A stretch of 64,000 nt of DNA from Actimicrobium sp035984655 (GTDB lineage Bacteria; Pseudomonadota; Gammaproteobacteria; Burkholderiales; Burkholderiaceae_D). The notes below the pieces were generated by a model. That model was not told where the DNA came from, searched no databases, and worked only from the letters and a program-made list of their open reading frames with translations. The number at the start of each line of letters is the position of its first letter. The stretch's first letter is position 1. Below are positions 60,439 through 64,000 of this stretch, one piece after another. Both the position numbers and the translations under genes were made by a program. The stretch is taken from NCBI RefSeq assembly GCF_035984655.1, contig NZ_JAXCHT010000022.1, positions 1-64,000 of the forward strand, written 5' to 3'.

Positions 60439-60693
60439 ATGAATTCACGTCAAGCCATGCTCGCCGCCGCCCTGTCCGCTGTTTGCCTCGGTGGCATTTC
60501 CACTGCGCACGCAGCCGATGACAAGGAAAAATGTTTTGGTATCGCCAAGGCCGGCCAGAATGATTGCGCATCGACCACCGGCGCGCACTCCTGCGCTGGT
60601 CAAGGCAAGAAAGACATGGATGCAAGCGAATGGAAATATGTTGCCAAGGGCACCTGCGAAAAGCTCGGCGGCAAAACCGCAGCGCCGAAGTAA
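60439..60693 (+). CDS. bufA: Bufferin-type precursor peptide (BufA1, DUF2282)
   Basis: An 84-residue precursor with a signal peptide cleaved near AHA-AD. The mature part carries four Cys in the DUF2282 order: EKCFGIAKAGQNDCA, HSCAG and GTCEK. In studied bufferins the modifying enzymes convert Cys residues into thiooxazoles that bind copper in the periplasm. AAGGA precedes ATG 60439. The biosynthetic gene follows 41 bases later, so this is a RiPP operon. Confidence 0.92.
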   Translation: MNSRQAMLAAALSAVCLGGISTAHAADDKEKCFGIAKAGQNDCASTTGAHSCAGQGKKDMDASEWKYVAKGTCEKLGGKTAAPK

Positions 60694-60734
60694 TCCGCAG
60701 CACGCAATCGCATCAACGCGGACCCGCCTTGACC

Positions 60735-62357
60735 ATGATCGCCATTCCAGCACAGCGTCCTGCATCCCGGACACTGGGTTTCGGGGTCGGCTTGCGGGCC
60801 GCGCACTATCGGGAATTCCTTGAGCAGCGGCCGAAGGTCGACTGGCTTGAAGTTCATACCGAAAATTATTTTGAGGCAGGCGGCTGGGATGCGCATGTGC
60901 TGGAACAACTCCGGCACGCGTACCCGATCAGTCTGCACGGAGTGGGTCTGGGAATCGGATCGGCGCACGGATTTTCGGAGGCGCATCTGGCACGTGTCTG
61001 CGACACGGTGCGGCGGGTTGAGCCGGCGTTGATCTCCGAACATTTGTGCTGGGGAGCCGTGCATGACCGGCACCTCAACGATCTGTTGCCGATGCCACTG
61101 ACGCAGGAAGCACTGCTGCTGGTCGCCCATCGGGTTGACCGCGTGCAGCAAGCGCTGGGACGGCAACTACTGATCGAAAACGTATCAACCTATTTGCGCT
61201 TTGCCGCCGATGCCATGAGCGAGGCGGAATTTCTCGCTGCGCTGGCAGCCCGCACCGGGTGCGGCATTCTGCTTGATATCAACAACCTGTACGTCAATTT
61301 GCGGAACCATGGCGAGGATCCGCTGGCGGCGCTGCAGGCACTGCCGCCAGGCTGCGTCGGTGAGATGCATCTGGCCGGACACCTGGTCACCGCCGATGCG
61401 GTCATCGACAATCATGGGGCGGTAGTCGCCCCCGCGGTGTGGCTGCTGTACGAACAGGCGCTGCGGCGTTTCGGACCCGTGTCGACGCTGATCGAGTGGG
61501 ATACCGATATTCCTGAACTGGCCGTGTTGCTGGCAGAAGCGCAGCACGCCCGCGACATCGCCGCGCGTGTCGCAATGGAGGCGCCCGCAGCCGCCCTGGC
61601 CGATGCCCAGGCAGGCATGGCGAACGCCTTGTTTGACCTGTCAGCGCAGACTGACGTCTTGCCCATGTTCAAAGGCGACCAGGCACTCGCGGCGCAACGC
61701 CTGGCCCTGTATCGCGGCAATCTCGGAGCAACCTGGGACAAGACATTGAGCGGCGCCTATCCTGTCATCCAGGCGTTGGTCGGCGAGGAATTTTTTGCCG
61801 CGCTGGCGCGTGCCTTCGGCATGGCGCATCCGTCAACAGACGGCGATCTGAATCGGTACGGCGAGCGGTTTGCAGATTTTCTGGCCAGCTTCCGTCATGT
61901 TGCCGAGTATCCGTACTTCCCGGATGTCGCCCGTTGCGAGTGGGCGCTGCATCGCGCCCATCATGAAGCCGGTGCGGCGCCGCTGGTTTCCGCGGAGCTG
62001 GCATCGTTGACGCCGGAACAGTTCGATCAGGTTCGCTTCACCATCCATCCGGCCTGCACCTTGATCGCGTCCGAATGGGCCGTCGTGGACATATGGCTTG
62101 CCCATCAAACCGGAGAAGACGCGGCGATGCCGGAATTACTCGCGCAGAACAACTATGCCGTCACCGTGCGCCCGCAATGGCAGGCGACATTGTTGCCGCT
62201 GAGTCGTGGCGCCCATACGGCGCTACAGCATGTGCAGCAGGGCGCGACCCTCGGTGATGCGCTCGATGCGGCGCTTGCGGTCGAGTCGGAGTTCGATCCG
62301 GGAAAATGGCTGCAACAATGGATCAGGCATGGCGTGCTGGTCGCAATGGAAGTGTGA
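60735..62357 (+). CDS. bufBC: BufB-BufC fusion: DUF692 (MNIO) enzyme plus DUF2063 partner
   Basis: A 540-residue protein. Residues 1 to about 285 are a DUF692 multinuclear non-heme iron oxidase, with iron-ligand candidates in SLHGVGLGIG, ISEHLCW, LIENVSTY, LLDINNLYVN, EMHLAGH and IEWDTDIPE. Residues about 295-540 are DUF2063 (BufC), with LALYRGNLGATW, YPVIQALVGEEFFAAL and PYFPDVARCEWALHRAHHEA. These are normally two genes; here no stop or internal ribosome site separates them. BufC is thought to present the precursor to BufB. The start at 60735 gives MIAIPAQRP. Confidence 0.93.
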   Translation: MIAIPAQRPASRTLGFGVGLRAAHYREFLEQRPKVDWLEVHTENYFEAGGWDAHVLEQLRHAYPISLHGVGLGIGSAHGFSEAHLARVCDTVRRVEPALISEHLCWGAVHDRHLNDLLPMPLTQEALLLVAHRVDRVQQALGRQLLIENVSTYLRFAADAMSEAEFLAALAARTGCGILLDINNLYVNLRNHGEDPLAALQALPPGCVGEMHLAGHLVTADAVIDNHGAVVAPAVWLLYEQALRRFGPVSTLIEWDTDIPELAVLLAEAQHARDIAARVAMEAPAAALADAQAGMANALFDLSAQTDVLPMFKGDQALAAQRLALYRGNLGATWDKTLSGAYPVIQALVGEEFFAALARAFGMAHPSTDGDLNRYGERFADFLASFRHVAEYPYFPDVARCEWALHRAHHEAGAAPLVSAELASLTPEQFDQVRFTIHPACTLIASEWAVVDIWLAHQTGEDAAMPELLAQNNYAVTVRPQWQATLLPLSRGAHTALQHVQQGATLGDALDAALAVESEFDPGKWLQQWIRHGVLVAMEV

Positions 62358-62387
62358 TCTTCCTCTCCTTTACATGACAATCATCCG

Positions 62388-62855
62388 ATGCATACTTTCT
62401 TGCGGCTACACCATGGCGTTTCACGCTTCGACAAACAAATCGATCACATCGCCGGTTCGCTGCTGGTGCTGGCGATCCGACTCTTTGTGGGCTGGCAGTT
62501 TTTCAAGGCGGGATTGGTCAAGGTAGGTGACTGGAGCGCGACGTTGTCGCTGTTCCGCGATGAATATCACGTTCCCGTGTTGCCGCCGGAATTTGCTGCG
62601 GCAATGGGGGCAGGCGGTGAGTTGCTACTGCCGCTGTTGCTGGCCGTCGGCCTGTTTTCCAGACCGGCCACCATTGGTCTGTTCGTGGTCAATCTGATGG
62701 CGGTGATTTCGTATCCGCAGCTTTTCATGTTCGAATGCCCGGCAGCGATCAACGACCACTTTTATTGGGGCCTGCTGTTGCTGGTGATTGCGGCGTTTGG
62801 ACCGGGCCGCGCCTCGCTTGATGCAATGCTGAAAAGCCCGTCCGGCAAGGTCTGA
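62388..62855 (+). CDS. DoxX family membrane protein of the bufferin operon
   Basis: A 155-residue protein with four predicted TM helices. AIRLFVGWQFFKAGLVKVGDW and GGELLLPLLLAVGLFSRPATIGL (in part) are the DoxX hallmarks. DoxX-like genes often end bufferin operons, possibly for redox or export support. It lies 30 bases after bufBC. Confidence 0.9.
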   Translation: MHTFLRLHHGVSRFDKQIDHIAGSLLVLAIRLFVGWQFFKAGLVKVGDWSATLSLFRDEYHVPVLPPEFAAAMGAGGELLLPLLLAVGLFSRPATIGLFVVNLMAVISYPQLFMFECPAAINDHFYWGLLLLVIAAFGPGRASLDAMLKSPSGKV

Positions 62856-62875
62856 CAAGGCGCTGCGGCGCCTTG
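62856..62875 (+). terminator. Hairpin after the bufferin operon
   Basis: CAAGGCGC and GCGCCTTG form a perfect eight-base stem with a TGCG loop, directly after the DoxX stop. There is no T-run, so termination would be weak or Rho-assisted. Confidence 0.5.
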
Positions 62876-62888
62876 CCGGACTTGCGCC

Positions 62889-63587
62889 CTACGACCTGAC
62901 CCACGACGTTAACCGTGGTTGCGATGAAGTGCGGAATTCAATATTGGTGATGCCGATCGAGCCGGCCGGCCCGCTCAGAAAGCCGAGCCCGGGCTTGACC
63001 GGAAACAGGAAATTGTCGCGCAGGAAAATATCGGTGTGACAGTTCGAACTGGCGTTGTACAACTGGGCCTTGATTTCCTGCCAGACGCCTTCGCTGACCC
63101 AGCCGTACAGGAACAACTGATTTGGATACAACGCACTGTCCGAATCCAGGTAGCCTTTCTGTCCGGGTTGCAGCGAGGGATGCGGTGGCGGCCTGTCGCC
63201 GATGAACAGGTCGATCCATCCTTCGCTGATCGAGTAGGCCTGTTCGGCCTCGTAACTGGATGGCTTGAGCAGCAACTGCCATTTGCAACTGAATTCGGCG
63301 CGCTTTTCGAGACCGAATTTGTCGGTCCACATCGACTGGCCATCACTGACCGTCAGCTGGGTACGAATCACCTGGCCAATCAACGAGGGTTCGAGCGCAC
63401 GGACCTCATCGAGGTTTTCGTGCAGATTCCAGAACAGCCATTTGGTGCGCTCATTGTCAGACATGTCGACCAGGTCCGACACCGGTCGCTGGCCATAGGG
63501 CTCGATCGCCTTCATCACTTCCCTGCGAACGCGTTCATTGACTTCTTCGAGATCGGTACTTGGTCTTCTTGCTGACTCGTGGTCCAT
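62889..63587 (-). CDS. Hypothetical protein, unrecognised
   Basis: A 232-residue soluble protein with no signal peptide. The N-terminus is helical and charged (DLEEVNERVRREVMKAIEPYG), the middle has FGLEKRAEFSCKWQLLLKP and the C-terminal part is aromatic-rich with PNQLFLYGWVSEGVWQEI. GGAG six bases upstream supports ATG 63587. It precedes the bufferin operon terminus convergently. I cannot assign a family. Confidence 0.7.
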   Translation of the reverse strand: MDHESARRPSTDLEEVNERVRREVMKAIEPYGQRPVSDLVDMSDNERTKWLFWNLHENLDEVRALEPSLIGQVIRTQLTVSDGQSMWTDKFGLEKRAEFSCKWQLLLKPSSYEAEQAYSISEGWIDLFIGDRPPPHPSLQPGQKGYLDSDSALYPNQLFLYGWVSEGVWQEIKAQLYNASSNCHTDIFLRDNFLFPVKPGLGFLSGPAGSIGITNIEFRTSSQPRLTSWVRS

Positions 63588-63690
63588 CGTTGGCTCCGAA
63601 GAATGTGACAGGTGACTACACATTTTAGGAGACATTTTGCAAATCACAAAGGTTGTGCTGCGGAGAGAATCCGATCTTGTTGACGCTACT

Positions 63691-64000
63691 TCATGTCAGG
63701 TCGTTGAGTTGACTTGCCAGCAGCCGTGCACGTTCGCGTCCAGCCGGACTCAGGGTGATGTGCAAACTGCCGCTGTGCACGAACAGCTCCTTTTCACGTT
63801 TTAACGTCGCCGAAAAATTGTTCGAGTCGTGGCATGCCTGCTCCTTGCAAACGGAACGAATCGTGTCGAGCGTCGTGTGTTCGGTTCCCATCAAGGCATT
63901 GGCGTGGGCCACCAGCAGCGCCGCATTGACCGTCTTGTTGGCCTTGTTGTTGCCCGGAAGCTCCTTCAGCAAACGCAGCTTGCCTTTGGATTGGGTGTAC
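63691..64000 (-). CDS. Hypothetical protein, C-terminal part (cut by window edge)
   Basis: The frame is open to the window edge. About 103 residues are visible, starting YTQSKGKLRLLKELP on the edge side. HTTLDTIRSVCKEQACHDS followed by LKREKELFVHSGSL and a final LSPAGRERARLLASQL has the shape of a winged-helix domain. Gene end and family are otherwise unknown. It reads towards the preceding hypothetical gene and may be in one unit with it. Confidence 0.65.
   Translation of the reverse strand, partial: YTQSKGKLRLLKELPGNNKANKTVNAALLVAHANALMGTEHTTLDTIRSVCKEQACHDSNNFSATLKREKELFVHSGSLHITLSPAGRERARLLASQLNDLT

Overview
The window reads as a chromosomal segment of a GC-rich betaproteobacterium, most likely order Burkholderiales and plausibly Oxalobacteraceae. 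This rests on gene content and protein resemblance: a ribD-ribE-ribBX-ribH-nusB block with a degenerate RibA half, a short betaproteobacterial H-NS, phaA-phaB, a dnaX-ybaB-recR block and a formate dehydrogenase/tungstate cluster. I could not run searches, so family names come from motifs, lengths and gene order.

Layout. 1-1.2 kb: tail of an IS5-family element that has removed the 5' end of a formamidase gene, then fmdB. 1.6-6.9 kb: riboflavin operon, nusB and a PLP aminotransferase, closed by a strong bidirectional terminator. 6.9-15.5 kb: lytic transglycosylase, ubiD, the 4.5S SRP RNA gene (ffs), an hns-like gene and a two-gene RND efflux system. 15.5-26 kb: AidB-like acyl-CoA dehydrogenase, a Tat-exported protein, dnaX (with a convincing -1 frameshift signal), ybaB, recR, a CoA-transferase, a CHRD lipoprotein, an alpha/beta hydrolase and a GGDEF protein.

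26.2-29.9 kb (minus strand) is the most unusual locus. A 439-residue protein made of five Gly-zipper/Gln-rich repeats is followed by a terminator-like hairpin, then a free-standing subtilase-propeptide-like protein whose 3' end overlaps the start of a leaderless S8 subtilase. I see no transporter or signal peptide. I propose a processing or assembly system of unknown role.

30.3-44.2 kb is a long same-strand run: mrp, DUF3305, DUF3306, a multi-cluster Fe-S protein, a TorD-like chaperone, a small Tat protein, membrane formate dehydrogenase (Cys type, three subunits plus small exported proteins), fdhD, then tupBCA tungstate uptake. The order suggests a tungsten-dependent respiratory formate dehydrogenase with its maturation and metal supply.

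44.5-51 kb: a lone HATPase protein, a PcaB-PcaD fusion whose PcaB half lacks the usual signature residues, two orphan type III chaperone-like genes with a Pro-rich companion, and an M13 metallopeptidase whose HEXXH is HEISY. 51-56.7 kb: a complete Dpp-type peptide ABC transporter. 57.4-59.5 kb: phaA-phaB. 60.4-62.9 kb: a bufferin-type metallophore operon (BufA1 precursor, a BufB-BufC fusion, DoxX) beside a divergent DsbA/FrnE-like gene. The window ends in two unrecognised minus-strand genes, the last cut by the edge.
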